A stretch of DNA of 64,000 nucleotides from JAAUTS01 sp038250235 (GCA_038250235.1 JBBSCO010000010.1:1-64000), one strand, 5' to 3'. Positions 42,042 through 51,293 are shown, counted from the stretch's first letter. The notes: generated from the sequence alone by a model not told the origin. A program made the numbers and translations.

Positions 42042-43259
42042 CTAGGTTTTTCTGCCGTTCAGAAAAAACATTTCTGCCGGGCCGAGACGTTTGACCGGAA
42101 TGGAGCCACGGGCCTCCCAGAGATAATGGTCGCTGACCCGGCTCTGCACGTCGGCGGAAACATTGATGCGTCCGGGTTCGCTGCTGGATTCCATGCGGCT
42201 GGCGAAATTGACCGTGGCGCCCCAGACATCGTAGCTGAACTTCTGTTTTCCGATGACGCCCGCCATCAGGGGGCCTACATGGATGCCGGTGCGCATCTGC
42301 CAGCCTTCCGGCCCGAAGGATTCGGAGATTCTGCGGGCGGAATCTGCGATTTCGAGGGCTGCGTTGCAGGCGGCGGCAACGGGATTGCTGTGGGGTTCCG
42401 GAACACCAGCCACGGCCATGTAGGAATCACCGATGGTTTTGATTTTTTCCAGGCCGTGCAGGGAAATGATCCGGTCGAACTCTGTGAAATAAAGATCCAG
42501 CCTGCGGATGACTTCTGCGGGGGGAAGCATCGCGGAGGACTGGCTGAAGCGGACAAAGTCGGTGAAAAGAACTGCGGTATCCTGAAAATGGACGGGTTCC
42601 ACATAGCCGTTCAATTTGAGTTCGCTGGCAACCTGGTGGGGTAGAATACCGTGGAGGAGACGGACATTCTCGGCCAGGGTCTTTTTGAGCACGCCTTCAA
42701 AATAGTTGAACATTCCGTTCTGGTAGGTCCGGCTTTGCTCCAGGAGCAGTGTGTCGGCCTCGGATGCGATTTCGGGAAGCAATTCCTGAACGGATTTGCG
42801 CATCACTTCGCGCATGATGCTTTCGGAATCGAGAAAAAAGGAGGCCGTAAAACCCAGGCTCTCGTAGTCGAAGCTGCCGAAGGCTTCACGCATTTTGTTT
42901 AAAAACCGCTCTGAACTTTCGTTGGTTCCATCGCGCAGATCAAGAAGACGGTAAAAGAACACCCGGTCGTAGGTCAGAAAGGCGGCGTCTTCGTAGGAGA
43001 AGTCGTGGCGACTCTCGCACCAGCGGAAGAAGAGATTGTAGGGAACCTGGGGGCTGTTCTTGCCCAGCTTGAATTCCTGCCGTAGGGCGAGGGCCATATC
43101 GACCAGGATCTGGCGGACGGGCAGGTCCTTGAAAACCTCGTGCAGGACTTCGTCCGGCTTTTTCGCTTCTGCTTCCAGGTGCAGAAGAAAAAAATCCGCA
43201 AGCAAATGCGAGACCTTTTGACGGGTTTCGGGTTTATGCGAAAGGATACCTTTTGTCAT
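42042..43259 (-). CDS. Class III adenylate/guanylate cyclase
   Basis: A 405-residue protein. The C-terminal ~190 residues are a class III cyclase domain: first metal Asp in AVLFTDFVRFSQ, KIKTIGDSYM (substrate-binding Lys and second Asp), TGIHVGPLMAGVIG, and NFASRMES with the transition-state Arg/Asn region. The N-terminal ~200 residues are helical, with no membrane segment and no recognised sensor family. It would make cAMP or cGMP; KTIGD favours ATP in many members, but that is not decisive. Confidence 0.88.
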   Translation of the reverse strand: MTKGILSHKPETRQKVSHLLADFFLLHLEAEAKKPDEVLHEVFKDLPVRQILVDMALALRQEFKLGKNSPQVPYNLFFRWCESRHDFSYEDAAFLTYDRVFFYRLLDLRDGTNESSERFLNKMREAFGSFDYESLGFTASFFLDSESIMREVMRKSVQELLPEIASEADTLLLEQSRTYQNGMFNYFEGVLKKTLAENVRLLHGILPHQVASELKLNGYVEPVHFQDTAVLFTDFVRFSQSSAMLPPAEVIRRLDLYFTEFDRIISLHGLEKIKTIGDSYMAVAGVPEPHSNPVAAACNAALEIADSARRISESFGPEGWQMRTGIHVGPLMAGVIGKQKFSYDVWGATVNFASRMESSSEPGRINVSADVQSRVSDHYLWEARGSIPVKRLGPAEMFFLNGRKT

Positions 43260-43387
43260 GGTGACGAGACAGAAGAGTTGCTCAGGCGGCGGCCAGGGTG
43301 AGAAGAATGTTGCCCTTGGCGGCCTGGGGTGTAGAGAGAATGCTCATGGAGAGTGGTTTGGCCTATCTGCCAAAAAAAGCAATCAAG

Positions 43388-44254
43388 ATGACTAAACGCA
43401 AATCAGACGAACGGGGCCGCGCCGACCATGGCTGGCTTGACTCCTACCATACTTTCAGCCTCGGGGAATATCATGATCAAGATTGAATGGGCTTCCGCAG
43501 CCTCCGCGTGATCAATGAAGACAGGGTTTCTCCGAGTCAAGGCTTTGGAACGCATGGGCACAAGGACATGGAAATTATCACTTACTAATAGATCCGTGGG
43601 ATAGACTACAGGCTCAACCCGCAGGGCGGGGGAGCTTTTGCCCCTGGCCGGTGTTGCTCCCCGCTCACAGCCCTCTGCGGGGATGCCCGCTCCCCGCGCC
43701 TTGGCCAGAAACAAAATCTCCCGCCGCGACTGTAGTCTATCCCACGGATCTATTAATATGTTCTGAGCGGGCAGTTGAAACACAAGGACTCGATAGGAAA
43801 TGGCCGTATCATCCAGACCGGTGATGTGCAATACATGGCCGCCGGCACTGGGGTCCGCCATAGCGAATTCAATCCTTCCAGGGAGAAGAAGGCTCATTTT
43901 CTCCAGACCTGGATCAAGCCGGATCAGCTGGGAGCCACCCCCCGTTATGCCGGGCAATCCTTCAAGAATGCGGACAGTGGAAAGCTTCATCTGGTGACCA
44001 GCAAAACGGGCCGGGAGGGGTCAATCGCCATCAATCAGGATGCGGATCTCTGGCTGGCCAAACTGGAAAGTGGTGCCAGGGACGACCATACGCTGAAAGC
44101 CGGACGCCACGCCTGGGTGCAGGTGGCGGAAGGTGAAATCACCCTGAACGGAACGAAATTTTCCGCCGGCGATGCTGCGGCGGTATCGGAAGAAACGGAT
44201 CTGGAATTGCGTGCCGACGAAAAATCGCAGGTGCTGCTCTTTGATCTCAACTGA
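43388..44254 (+). pseudogene. Pirin family gene, disrupted by a stop and a MITE
   Basis: Pirins are cupin-fold, often quercetinase-like metalloproteins. The gene starts RKSDERGRADHGWLDSYHTF. A TGA interrupts it at 43484-43486 after EYHDQD; the frame then goes on with MGFRSLRVINEDRVSP and FGTHGHKDMEIITY. At 43586 a 170-bp inverted-repeat element enters. The frame resumes at 43760 with VLSGQLKHKDSIGNG and runs to the normal C-terminus at 44254. Two separate lesions show that it is dead; the restored parts cover the full family length. Confidence 0.92.
43586..43755. mobile_element. MITE-like element in the pirin gene
   Basis: A 170-bp insertion with 26-bp perfect terminal inverted repeats (43586-43611 and 43730-43755, beginning TAATAGATCCGTGGG). 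It has no ORF. Comparison with the interrupted pirin codons places the ends exactly. The flanks TTAC and AATATG fit a duplicated TA target if the element has one extra base at each end, as in Tc1/mariner-related MITEs. The interior is GC-rich with palindromic pieces. Confidence 0.9.
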
Positions 44255-44342
44255 GTGTGCGGCCAAGTTATTCTTGTAACTTTGCGTTTACGCCTTTCCA
44301 AAGCGGGCGTCACCAGCAATTTCCATTCAGTTGGTGGAACGC

Positions 44343-44513
44343 TTACAGTTTTTTTCGGGAATTTTTGAGCTCTGCCATCAGTTCGTCATAGGCAACGCGT
44401 TCCTCTTTGGATTTGGCGCCCTTCTTGTAAACCTTGGCCAGAAGGATCATGACCTTGAGAAGCTTGCGTTTTTCTTTCTGGACGACAGAACGTTTGAGCT
44501 CGGCATGTTTCAT
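44343..44513 (-). CDS. 56-residue basic helical protein
   Basis: A small ORF with a normal ATG and TAA: 56 residues, about one third Lys/Arg, strongly amphipathic (ELKRSVVQKEKRKLLKVMIL, then SKEERVAYDELMAELKNSR). It looks like a single long helix or helical hairpin. No family is recognised. It stands between the dead pirin gene and the repeat elements. Confidence 0.5.
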   Translation of the reverse strand: MKHAELKRSVVQKEKRKLLKVMILLAKVYKKGAKSKEERVAYDELMAELKNSRKKL

Positions 44514-44642
44514 ATCGGTAGTTTAGTCCGTTTGAAGGGGGGAAGGCAATGCCATGCCTGTCAAAACGGCCCGAGTCACAGAATTGTTACAAAAGGGGGG
44601 CTTCCGGATGTGCCCAGGGTGCCAAGGCCCACCGGTGGTTCG

Positions 44643-44844
44643 GGCGCCAAGGTATAATGGGTTGGTCGACAGGAGTTCGGGCGGAGGGTTGCGTGGAAAA
44701 CAGCCCGGCACCTTTGTTGCCCGCCAAAGGACGGAGCTGCCTTTGGCGCGACCCGTCGGCCCCTGGAATAGTTGATATCAACTCCATCTCCGCGCTGCGG
44801 CGGCGGGCTGTTTTGCACGCAACCAACCCTTCTTATCTTGGCCC
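44643..44844. repeat. Inverted-repeat element A
   Basis: Outer arms (44647-44665 and 44823-44841, containing GGGTTGG/CCAACCC) and inner arms (44686-44707 and 44804-44824, GGGTTGCGTG.AAAACAGCCCG) can fold into a long stem of ~200 nt. A TATAAT hexamer lies inside the left outer arm. No ORF of note; probably a non-autonomous element or a large structured intergenic unit. Confidence 0.7.
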
Positions 44845-44855
44845 TTGAACTACTT

Positions 44856-45129
44856 GTGTCCTGACAGCGAAATTCTTTTATTAAATCCGTGGGGAATTTT
44901 GTTCTCCGGCGAGGCAGGAGAGCAACCTTCTATCTGAACGATAGAAGGTAGACGAGTAACGAAGCCCGGAGATTAAAAGAACCACGGCCCCATGGGATTG
45001 CACAGAAAAAGGCCCGGAACTTTGTTGCGTTTCAGGTCGGGTGTCCTTCAGACACGCTCCCCCGCACGGCGCCGCATTCCACGCCTTTTTCTGTGCAAAT
45101 TTAATGAAGGAACTTCACTGTCAGGACAC
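44856..45129. mobile_element. Inverted-repeat element B with a nested palindrome
   Basis: A 274-bp unit with 31-bp terminal inverted repeats starting GTGTCCTGACAG (44856-44886, 45099-45129; about 27 of 31 positions match). Inside, a second perfect 16-bp inverted pair TTGCACAGAAAAAGGC / GCCTTTTTCTGTGCAA (44998-45013, 45083-45098) suggests one element nested in another. The right end supplies the last base of the stop codon of the gene at 45129-45548. Confidence 0.8.
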
Positions 45130-45548
45130 TAGCGACAACCGCAGCCGGAACCACAGGATTGATCTTTGCAGGCGAGATCGTCCTGATCGGGCACGCGGCC
45201 CAGCTCAAAGGCTTTGCTGATCATCTTGTTGATGCTGTCCTGGACTTCATTCATCTGGCCCTGGAGTTCAATAAAGTTCTGGGCAACGGGATTGTTCAGC
45301 AGAGCGAAACGCATTTTCTCAAACTCGTCGATCTCGGTATCGGTCAACTGAAGATTCTGGGTTTGTTTGTCGCGCAGTTCGCGACCACGGTCGCTGACGT
45401 CGCGGTATTGTCCCTGGGAGGCTTCATCAGCGAGGAACCCTTCGATCTGGCGGCGGCTGTCGCGGAAGCGTTCGTCCTGGAGCAGGGCCTCGCAGAGTTC
45501 CCGGGTTTTTTGGAAGATAAGATCCTGAGTGTTTTCGGTGGAAACCAT
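45129..45548 (-). CDS. YlbF/YmcA-family protein
   Basis: A 139-residue helical protein of the YlbF family (LCEALLQDERFRDSRRQIEGF, MRFALLNNPVAQNFIELQGQ). It ends in a Cys-rich tail CKDQSCGSGCGCR. In Bacillus, relatives bind RNase Y and affect mRNA processing, and iron-sulfur binding is reported for that complex. The role here is not known. ATG 45548 or 45554. The stop codon is partly formed by the adjoining element, so the natural C-terminus may have been trimmed. Confidence 0.7.
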   Translation of the reverse strand: MVSTENTQDLIFQKTRELCEALLQDERFRDSRRQIEGFLADEASQGQYRDVSDRGRELRDKQTQNLQLTDTEIDEFEKMRFALLNNPVAQNFIELQGQMNEVQDSINKMISKAFELGRVPDQDDLACKDQSCGSGCGCR

Positions 45549-45723
45549 GTGCATGGGATCAACTAAGCATGGTTTTTGATTGGCGTAAAGAGCGCAGGCG
45601 TTTTGGTTTGGGCTTTACCTGATTTTTTTGTAGCAGCTTGCAGGCCAGGCGAAGGGTGGCTTTAAGTGGAAGACGAAGGCTATCGCGATGCAAGATCGCT
45701 TTTTCAGGGGAAATTCCGGCGTT

Positions 45724-47382
45724 TCAGGCCAGTGATTCTACAGAGCTTTTTTCCTTGGGAAGGAGTTCAAGGAGACGCTCGAAGCTGAAGGGTTTTTCCA
45801 GGCATGGGCAGGGGGTTTCGCGGACTTTGGTAATGAGGTCGTTGGAAATGAGGTCCCCGGTCATGAAGATAAAGCGTTGGCGGTAGATACGATCCACTTC
45901 GAGCATGCCGCGGTAGAATTCCAGGCCGTTCATGCGGGGCATCCGGATGTCGGAAATGATAAAATCGAAGGATTCCTTGTGGGCGATGGCGAGGCCTTCC
46001 TGTCCGTCCTGGGCGGTGACCACGTCGTAATGGTAGGTTTTCAAAAAGCGGCTGAGGGCGCTGCGGATCAATTCCTCATCATCGACGAGCAGGATGCGGA
46101 GGCGGTTGGTGGGTGCGATTTCGGGCGGGGATGTACTGCCGACGCTGTTTTTGGCGGGTAAAGGTTTGGTCTCTGCGATTTCTTCGTTGGCCCGGGGGAG
46201 GGTGACGGTGAAGGAGGCTCCGGCATGGAGGCCGCTGCTACAGATAATTTTGCCTCCATGGGCCTGGATGATGCCTTGGGCGATGGACAGGCCCAGGCCG
46301 GTGCCTTTCCCGACTTCTTTGGTGGTGAAAAACGGGTCGTAAATGGATTCGCGCACCTCGATCGGCATGCCGATGCCGTTGTCGATGATGTGGATGGTGA
46401 CGCTGTCCTGATCTTCTTCGACTTCCACGGTGATGTTGCCGTCGGAACGGCCTTCCATTTCGATGGCGTGTTCGGCGTTGTTGATGAGGTTAAGGATGAC
46501 CTGTTCAATCTGGAGGGAGTTGACCTTGACCAGCGGGGACAGGTCGGGGGTGCCGACGGTTAGGCGGATGTTTTTGAGTTTGAGCTGGTGGCGGATGAGC
46601 CCGCAGGTGTCGCGAATAATGTCGTTGATGGCGCAAACCTGCATGTTGCCACTCTGGCGGCGGGAGAAGGCGAGAAGATTTTTGACCAGATCCGCTGCGC
46701 GTTGGGCTTCGTGGGCAATGGCCTCGAGGGTTTCTTTGTGTTCGGGGTTTTCGATGTCGTAGGCCAGAACGGAAGCCCCGCCGAGGATGGCGGTAAGGGG
46801 GTTGTTGATTTCGTGGGCAATGCCGGCGATGAGTTTGCCGAGGGTGGCGAGTTTTTCCGCCTGCAGGAGTTCTGCCTGCATGCGTTGCTCGAGGTCCCAT
46901 TTCAAACGCAGATCGATGGCGGAGGCGGCGAGCTGGGCGAAGAGGTTGATCTGGTTCAGGCTGGTTTCGTTGTATTCGTTGGGTTTGAGTCCGTCGAGGT
47001 TGATGATGCCCCAGATTTCTTTCTGTAGATAGACTGGGACGGTCATTTCGCTGCGGACATAGCTGAACCAGGTGATGTAATTAGGATCCTGGGCGGTGTC
47101 GTGGCAAAGGTAGGGTTTGCCGGTGGCGGCGACGCGGCCCGTGATGCCCTGGCCGAGCCTGAGGCGGCGGTTGCGGATGTCGTCGGTCCAGTCCGGACCG
47201 TAAACGGACGTGATGCGGAGGGATTTGTCGGCGTGGTCAATGGTGATGAAGGAGCCGTGGACCGAGTCAGTAATGGTGCAGGCCCAGCGGAGAATGAGTT
47301 GCATGACCTCTTCCAACGGCTGTTTGGCTTGGATAGCCTCCAGAATTTCGCGGATGGCCTGGATCACCGGTTCCTGATTCAT
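45724..47382 (-). CDS. Hybrid sensor histidine kinase (GAF-HisKA-HATPase-REC)
   Basis: A 552-residue signalling protein with no membrane segment. Order: GAF domain (~10-165, RLRLGQGITGRVAATGKPYL), HisKA with phospho-His in LIAGIAHEINNPLTA, HATPase with N-box NLINNAEHAI, DNGIGMP and GKGTGLGLSIAQG, then a C-terminal receiver with ILLVDDEELIRSALSRFL, phospho-Asp in FIISDIRMPRMNG and the conserved Lys in LEKPFSF. No cognate regulator is adjacent. It is divergent from the ECF sigma gene across ~100 bp, so a functional tie is possible. Confidence 0.92.
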   Translation of the reverse strand: MNQEPVIQAIREILEAIQAKQPLEEVMQLILRWACTITDSVHGSFITIDHADKSLRITSVYGPDWTDDIRNRRLRLGQGITGRVAATGKPYLCHDTAQDPNYITWFSYVRSEMTVPVYLQKEIWGIINLDGLKPNEYNETSLNQINLFAQLAASAIDLRLKWDLEQRMQAELLQAEKLATLGKLIAGIAHEINNPLTAILGGASVLAYDIENPEHKETLEAIAHEAQRAADLVKNLLAFSRRQSGNMQVCAINDIIRDTCGLIRHQLKLKNIRLTVGTPDLSPLVKVNSLQIEQVILNLINNAEHAIEMEGRSDGNITVEVEEDQDSVTIHIIDNGIGMPIEVRESIYDPFFTTKEVGKGTGLGLSIAQGIIQAHGGKIICSSGLHAGASFTVTLPRANEEIAETKPLPAKNSVGSTSPPEIAPTNRLRILLVDDEELIRSALSRFLKTYHYDVVTAQDGQEGLAIAHKESFDFIISDIRMPRMNGLEFYRGMLEVDRIYRQRFIFMTGDLISNDLITKVRETPCPCLEKPFSFERLLELLPKEKSSVESLA

Positions 47383-47484
47383 AAACCTCAAAGTTAGAAG
47401 CATAATGTATGCCCGATTGCCAACATGGCAAGGCAACATCAAAAACGATGGAATAAAAACACGGGTTCAGTAGTCTTAAGGATA

Positions 47485-48045
47485 ATGGATTTGTCTTTTG
47501 AACAAATTGTAGAGCACTACTACCAGCCGCTGTATCGTTTTGGCTATAGCCTGAGCCAACGGGAGGCTGAGGCGGCGGATCTGACGCAACAGACTTTTTA
47601 CCGATGGGCGACCAAAGGGCATCAACTTCTCGACAGGAGCAAAGTCAAAACATGGCTTTTTACCACGCTGCACCGGGAATTTCTGGGTTCGCGTCGGCGG
47701 ATTGTAAAGTTTCCGCAGGTGGAAGTGGGTGAAGTGGAGCATGAACTGCCGGTGATCAGTTCCGACATTGCCGAAAAAATGGACGGGGCGCTGGTGATGC
47801 AGGCGCTGCAGCGCGTGGACGATCTTTACCGGGCTCCTCTGACCCTTTTTTATCTGGAACAACATTCGTATCAGGAAATCGCCGGCATTCTGGATATTCC
47901 CATTGGCACGGTCATGTCGCGCCTGTCCCGTGGGAAACAGGAATTGAAGAAAAAACTTCTGGAAGGAACACAGCAAAGGCCGGGAAAGATTGTGCCTTTG
48001 GCGTTGGAGCAGGCCCGTCAGATCCGGGGAGGTTCACGTGAATAA
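47485..48045 (+). CDS. ECF-family RNA polymerase sigma factor
   Basis: A 186-residue sigma-70 family factor. Region 2 is seen in IVEHYYQPLYRFGYSLSQRE, AADLTQQTFYRW and KVKTWLFTTLHREFL. Region 4 is seen in PLTLFYLEQHSYQEIAGILD followed by IPIGTVMSRLSRGKQ. The ATG at 47485 gives the family N-terminus. Its end overlaps the next gene by 8 bp, which encodes a membrane protein with the layout of an anti-sigma factor. Confidence 0.92.
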   Translation: MDLSFEQIVEHYYQPLYRFGYSLSQREAEAADLTQQTFYRWATKGHQLLDRSKVKTWLFTTLHREFLGSRRRIVKFPQVEVGEVEHELPVISSDIAEKMDGALVMQALQRVDDLYRAPLTLFYLEQHSYQEIAGILDIPIGTVMSRLSRGKQELKKKLLEGTQQRPGKIVPLALEQARQIRGGSRE

Positions 48046-48784
48046 CTCCGAAGCCAAATTGATATTAAGTGCCTACCGTCCGGACGGCCAGGAGGCCCTG
48101 GATCCTCGGATGAAGGAAGCCCTGGAACAAGCCAAACGTGATCCGGAGCTGGGCAATTGGCTGGAAGAACAGCAAATGTTCGACCGGGTGGTCTGCGACA
48201 AATTGAAGTGCTGCTGTGTACCTGCGGACCTCAAGGCGACCATTCTGGCCGGCTGTGAAACCTTGGAAGGTGCCTGCTGGTGGAGGCATCCGAAGGTATG
48301 GGCACTGGCTGCCACGTTGTTTTTTCTGTTGGGTCTGGGTCTTTGGTGGGCGGATATAGCAGGCAAGCCGACCCTGGCGGATTACCGGGATGAAGTGGCC
48401 CTTGCGGCCGTGGTTATGATTGATCGTGGGTTCAAGCTGGACTATCAATCTGCTGAAAACTACAAGGTGATGGAATGGGTTGAGGCACGCCAACTGGCCA
48501 GCCGCGTCGGATTCACCCCTGGCATGGATCAGTCCAGGCCCTTCGGTTGCAAGGCGATCGAGTGGAGGGGGCACCGCGTGGCCATGGTTTGTTTCAAAGG
48601 GCCTGACAATCAGGTGGCGCATCTTTTTATCCTCAGGCGTGATCTCCTGGCCAAGGCACCGGAGCGGCAGTCCAAGGAAATCACCACCATGGAAGGTTTG
48701 TCGGTGGTGTCCTGGTTTGACCAGGCCAACGCCTATGTTCTGGTCGGGGATAATCCCCGTGTGCGGATCGAAGATTTTTTGTAA
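48038..48784 (+). CDS. Probable anti-sigma factor, single-pass membrane protein
   Basis: A 248-residue protein starting at GTG 48038. The N-terminal ~85 residues are cytoplasmic (SEAKLILSAYRPDGQEALDP, CDKLKCCCVPADLKATIL). One membrane helix follows (VWALAATLFFLLGLGLWW), then an extracytoplasmic domain of ~140 residues with AMVCFKGPDNQVAHLFIL. Position and topology match anti-sigma factors that hold an ECF sigma until an envelope signal arrives. No ZAS zinc motif (HxxxCxxC) is seen; CCC near residue 60 could bind metal. Confidence 0.72.
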   Translation: MNNSEAKLILSAYRPDGQEALDPRMKEALEQAKRDPELGNWLEEQQMFDRVVCDKLKCCCVPADLKATILAGCETLEGACWWRHPKVWALAATLFFLLGLGLWWADIAGKPTLADYRDEVALAAVVMIDRGFKLDYQSAENYKVMEWVEARQLASRVGFTPGMDQSRPFGCKAIEWRGHRVAMVCFKGPDNQVAHLFILRRDLLAKAPERQSKEITTMEGLSVVSWFDQANAYVLVGDNPRVRIEDFL

Positions 48785-48923
48785 GGCCATCCCCGGCGGT
48801 TCATCCACCCCCGACAAGGCTATGGCGGACAGGCCCGAAACTCCTTAAAAAGACAAGGAGGACTCCCCCCTTTTTTTGTGGAAACGGGTTTATTTTGGAA
48901 TTGGCCTTTACCACTATCCTCCC

Positions 48924-49616
48924 ATGCTGGTGGAAATGGACTTTTTTTTAATCGCTCTCGGATTGGTGGGGCTCGTTGTCGTTCTCATCGTGGTGGGAAG
49001 CAAGATGGCAAAGAAACGGCGCGCGGCCCTGGCCGCGGCTGCAGGTCGTCTTGGATTCAGCTACGATCCGGAAAAGAACCGGGCACTCGGGCAGGAATAT
49101 AATTTCCTCAACGCCTTGAGACAGGGCGACGACCGTTATGCTTTCGATATCATGCGGGGAAGCCATCAGGGGCAGGAGGCCCTTGTCTTCGGCTATCACT
49201 ATGAAACTCAGTCGACCGACTCCAAAGGCAACAGGACGACAACCAGCCATTATCTCAACGTATTTACGTTGGCTTTTCCCAAGGCCTTTCCTGAAATGAC
49301 CATTGCTCGTGAAGGTTTTTTTTCGAAAGTCGCGCAGGCTTTCGGTTATGATGACATTGATTTCGAATCCCACGAGTTTTCCCGGATTTTCTGCGTGCGT
49401 TCCAAGGACAAGAAGTTTGCCTATGCCATCTGCCATCCACTGGCCATGGAATTTCTTTTGGCCAACCAGGACCTGAACATCGAGATAGAGGGTGACAAGC
49501 TGGGATTCATTTTTTCGGGAAGACTCAAACCTGAAGACATCGAAAGAAACCTGTCGCGCCTGCTGGAGTTCAGGCAGTTAGTTCCTGAGTATCTGCTAGT
49601 GAGAGAAAATCCATGA
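48924..49616 (+). CDS. Membrane-anchored hypothetical protein upstream of lemA
   Basis: A 230-residue protein with one N-terminal helix (FFLIALGLVGLVVVLIVVGS) and a long cytoplasmic domain (RRAALAAAAGRLGFSYDPEK, then FGYHYETQSTDSKGNR and a C-terminal GDKLGFIFSGRLKPEDIERN). Its layout resembles DUF3137-type partners of LemA, but I do not assign it firmly. The ATG at 48924 is chosen because the helix follows directly. It overlaps lemA by 4 bp, so the two are coupled. Confidence 0.65.
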   Translation: MLVEMDFFLIALGLVGLVVVLIVVGSKMAKKRRAALAAAAGRLGFSYDPEKNRALGQEYNFLNALRQGDDRYAFDIMRGSHQGQEALVFGYHYETQSTDSKGNRTTTSHYLNVFTLAFPKAFPEMTIAREGFFSKVAQAFGYDDIDFESHEFSRIFCVRSKDKKFAYAICHPLAMEFLLANQDLNIEIEGDKLGFIFSGRLKPEDIERNLSRLLEFRQLVPEYLLVRENP

Positions 49617-50170
49617 TCATCATTCTTCTTTTTCTACTGATCCTTGTTATTGTTCCTGTGGTCTATGTCATCGTCCACTACAACGTTCTGGTTTCCCTGC
49701 GCAACCACATCCGGGAATCCTGGAGTGATGTGGATACTGAATTAAAACGGCGTTACGAACTGATTCCCAACCTCGTGGCCACGGTCAAAGGGTATGCCGC
49801 ACACGAGCAGGGGGTGCTGGAAAAAGTGACAGAACTGCGCAATCGATGCCTTTCCAACCATGGCCCGGTGGCATCCCAATCGGGTGATGAACAGCAGTTG
49901 GTGGAAAATCTCCGGCGACTGATGGTCGTAGTGGAAAATTATCCGGAGTTGAAAGCCGACAAAAACTTTCTTCAGTTGCAGGAAGAGCTGGTAAGGACGG
50001 AAGACCGTATCCAGGCCTCGCGGCGCTTTTACAACGGGAATGTCAGGGATTACAAGAACAAGAGTGAGACCTTTCCGGGGAATCTGGTGGCCGATGCTTT
50101 CAGTTTTCCGGCGGAAGATTTCTTCACGGTGGAGTCGAGCGTGAGGGAATTGCCGCAGAGCCGGTTTTAG
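49613..50170 (+). CDS. LemA family protein
   Basis: A 185-residue protein with an N-terminal membrane helix (IIILLFLLILVIVPVVYVIV) followed by a helical bundle. The family core is clear: SWSDVDTELKRRYELIPNLV, then ELKADKNFLQLQEEL and RRFYNGNVRDYKNKSETFPG. The function is unresolved, with proposed roles in envelope stress. Coupled to the preceding membrane protein. Confidence 0.92.
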   Translation: MIIILLFLLILVIVPVVYVIVHYNVLVSLRNHIRESWSDVDTELKRRYELIPNLVATVKGYAAHEQGVLEKVTELRNRCLSNHGPVASQSGDEQQLVENLRRLMVVVENYPELKADKNFLQLQEELVRTEDRIQASRRFYNGNVRDYKNKSETFPGNLVADAFSFPAEDFFTVESSVRELPQSRF

Positions 50171-50246
50171 AATCTGTCAGGACGTTAGCTTGAGATTCCT
50201 GCTGTTTTGGGCGCGTTGCTTCGCGGCGGACTCGGTCGGACATGAA

Positions 50247-51293
50247 TCATGTGTTTCGTGCGATATCCACTTCGGCATCGATCGGGGTTCCGCTTTCCAG
50301 ATGGCAGGCAAAGTGATCCGAAAGCCAAGGAGCACTCAGGCCGCCTTTGGAGCCCAGGCCGTTTACAATCCCCAGAGAAGGATGGCGCGGATGCAGCCCG
50401 ATGGCGGGAATGGTTCCCTGAAAGCTGGGCCTGACACCGGCCCTGTGCGAGAGGATTTCGATCGGAAGGGATGTCAGCTTCTGCAAGGCCTGTAAAAGGT
50501 GGTCTCGCCCCGCAGGCGTGGGATGATGGTCCAGAGGATTCCAACTGTAGGTTGCGCCCACCCGATAAAGATCATCCCCCAAAGGAATGAGGAAAACCCC
50601 TTTTTTGACGATGTCATCCAGGTTAAGATCCGGGATGCGGACACAGAGGGTTTCTCCCTTGGAGGCTTTCCAGGGAAGCCAGTCAAACCAGGGCCAGTGG
50701 CTGTAGCCGGTGCAAAAGAGGGCCTTTGAGAAACTCTTCCCTTTCCATTCGACCTTGTTGGGGCTGACCAGTAGATCCTCTGCCCGGAGATGTTCCGTAA
50801 GGCAGCGGATACACGGCCCCGGATTTTTTTCATGAAAGGTCAACCAGGGTTTTAGGTCGACCCATCCTCCCCCCCGGATTTCCACGCAGCCGAAAGTATT
50901 CCAGATGGAATCGGGGTCTGAACCCGTTTCCGCCGGGGGAAGTAGGGAGGCGTAGGTGCGTATGGCGGGATCGGAGGCTCGTTTATCCCAGCGTTGACGT
51001 TCCTCCGCCGATTTCAGAAAGTGTAGAATACGTTGTTCGTGAAAAAGTTTCAGCCCGGACTCTTCTTCCAACTCGCGATAGAGATTGTGGGCAAAGGGAA
51101 GAAGCGTTTCGATCCGCCAACTGGCGGAGAAGCGCAGGCCGGTGATCGGGCTGAGCATCCAGGCGGCGACATCGGAGGAGCCGGGCTGCTCCGGTGAACG
51201 GAGAAGGAGCACGGTTTTCCCCCGCCGGGCCAAGGCGCGGGAGAGGAGGGAGCCTGTGATTCCTGCCCCGATGATAAGATAGTCTGCGCTCAT
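50247..51293 (-). CDS. FAD-dependent oxidoreductase (DAO family)
   Basis: A 348-residue flavoprotein. The N-terminal dinucleotide fold LIIGAGITGSLLSRALARRG is the FAD-binding motif, and the fold continues with KALFCTGYSHWPWF and the C-terminal GVRPSFQGTIPAIGLHP and GLGSKGGLSAPWLSDHF typical of glycine-oxidase/D-amino-acid-oxidase-like enzymes. Substrate is unknown; there are no thiamine or tRNA-modification genes nearby. Divergent from the moxR operon. Confidence 0.85.
   Translation of the reverse strand: MSADYLIIGAGITGSLLSRALARRGKTVLLLRSPEQPGSSDVAAWMLSPITGLRFSASWRIETLLPFAHNLYRELEEESGLKLFHEQRILHFLKSAEERQRWDKRASDPAIRTYASLLPPAETGSDPDSIWNTFGCVEIRGGGWVDLKPWLTFHEKNPGPCIRCLTEHLRAEDLLVSPNKVEWKGKSFSKALFCTGYSHWPWFDWLPWKASKGETLCVRIPDLNLDDIVKKGVFLIPLGDDLYRVGATYSWNPLDHHPTPAGRDHLLQALQKLTSLPIEILSHRAGVRPSFQGTIPAIGLHPRHPSLGIVNGLGSKGGLSAPWLSDHFACHLESGTPIDAEVDIARNT

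Noticed and set aside
44653..44658. TATAAT hexamer considered as a promoter for a small RNA
   Set aside because: No matching -35 box at 16-18 bp, and the hexamer lies in the arm of an inverted-repeat element.
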